The position numbers were made by a program, and so were the translations under genes. From contig JABCYT010000234.1 in NCBI GenBank assembly GCA_013290035.1, positions 1 through 6,089 of the forward strand: DNA of 6,089 bases, in the 5' to 3' direction. This stretch comes from Alphaproteobacteria bacterium (GTDB lineage Bacteria > Pseudomonadota > Alphaproteobacteria > Reyranellales > Reyranellaceae). Of this stretch, positions 5,606-6,089 are shown in pieces (the stretch's first letter is position 1; each line of letters begins with the position of its first letter). The notes below the pieces were generated by a model. The model was given only the letters and a program-made list of their open reading frames with translations, searched no databases and was not told the DNA's origin.

Positions 5606-6089
5606 CTAGCCACCCAGCGCCTGCACCAGATCGGCGATGACGTCCTCGACATCCTCGAGGCCGACCGAGATGCGCACGGTGCCGTCGTTGATGCCGAGCT
5701 TGGCGCGCTCCTCGGCGCCGATGCGCATGTGCGTCGTCGTGGCGGGATGCGTGACCAGGCTCTTGGCATCGCCCAGGTTGTTGGAGATGTCGATCAGCCT
5801 GAGCCGGTTCAGCGTCTCGAACGCCGCCCACTTGCCGGCCTTGAGGTCGAAGGTGACGACGCCGCCCGCTCCCGACATCTGTTTCATCGCCAGCTTGTGC
5901 TGCGGGTGGTCGCTGCGGCCGGGATAGAGCACGCGCGAGAGGGCGGGATGGCCGGCCAGCGCGTCGGCCACCCGCGCGGCATTGGCGCAGTGGCGATCGA
6001 TGCGCAGGCCCAGCGTCTCCATGCCCTTGACCAGCACCCAGGCGTTGAACGGGCTGAGCGAGGGTCCGGTGTTGCGGATGATGGGCTGC
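5606..6089 (-). CDS. metZ: O-succinylhomoserine sulfhydrylase, C-terminal part
   Basis: The minus-strand frame is open from the window edge to a TAG at 5608-5606, giving about 160 residues of the C-terminal half of a Cys/Met-metabolism PLP enzyme. The fragment opens with PIIRNTGPSLSPFNAWVLVKGMETLGLR, the family segment just after the PLP-lysine region. It includes the diagnostic ISNNLGDAKSLVTHPATTTH and ends with VRISVGLEDVEDVIADLVQAL, whose Arg binds the substrate carboxylate. The NNLGDAKSL wording favours MetZ, which makes homocysteine from O-succinylhomoserine and sulfide, over cystathionine gamma-synthase (MetB) or MetY, but the active-site Lys is outside the window. A GTG at 6037 is only an internal valine codon, because the family sequence continues upstream to the edge. 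tenA follows 35 bp downstream. Confidence 0.88.
   Translation of the reverse strand, partial: QPIIRNTGPSLSPFNAWVLVKGMETLGLRIDRHCANAARVADALAGHPALSRVLYPGRSDHPQHKLAMKQMSGAGGVVTFDLKAGKWAAFETLNRLRLIDISNNLGDAKSLVTHPATTTHMRIGAEERAKLGINDGTVRISVGLEDVEDVIADLVQALGG

Overview
The window is GC-rich (roughly two-thirds G+C by eye) and gene-dense. Its ArgE, FolE, ApaG, TenA and MetZ look like those of a high-GC alphaproteobacterium, perhaps Hyphomicrobiales or Rhodospirillales; this is a judgement from sequence style, not a database result. I see no mobile element, CRISPR array, tRNA or rRNA. It reads mostly as core and near-core metabolism, and I found no convincing new multi-gene system. The least ordinary items are three intergenic inverted-repeat elements, a cation-diffusion-facilitator-like protein lacking most of the usual metal site, and a MarR regulator with an OhrR-like cysteine.

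Layout, left to right. Positions 1-450 (+) hold the C-terminal part of a family-5 (oligopeptide/dipeptide-type) ABC substrate-binding protein. A nested palindrome at 451-529 almost fills the gap to the convergent neighbour. Then comes a minus-strand run, transcribed right to left: a CDF-like membrane protein (3798-2881), apaG (2764-2372), folE (2361-1735) and argE (1701-532). apaG, folE and argE lie 10 and 33 bp apart and could share a transcript, although their functions (ApaG-domain protein, folate pathway entry, arginine biosynthesis) are unrelated.

Upstream of the CDF-like gene, a second dyad (3802-3853) separates it from a PaaI-type hotdog thioesterase (4327-3854, minus). That gene is divergent from a marR regulator (4407-4853, plus) across an AT-rich spacer holding a plausible operator palindrome. 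This makes a small self-contained regulator/enzyme pair.

A third dyad (4874-4946) lies between the convergent marR and tenA genes. tenA (5570-4959, thiamine pyrimidine salvage) follows 35 bp after the truncated metZ (6089-5606, O-succinylhomoserine sulfhydrylase). Two of the three dyads sit at convergent gene ends and one between co-directional genes. The dyads at 3802 and 4874 share a GTC(A/G)TCC(C/T)GA plus GAAGCG core and probably belong to related dispersed repeat families.
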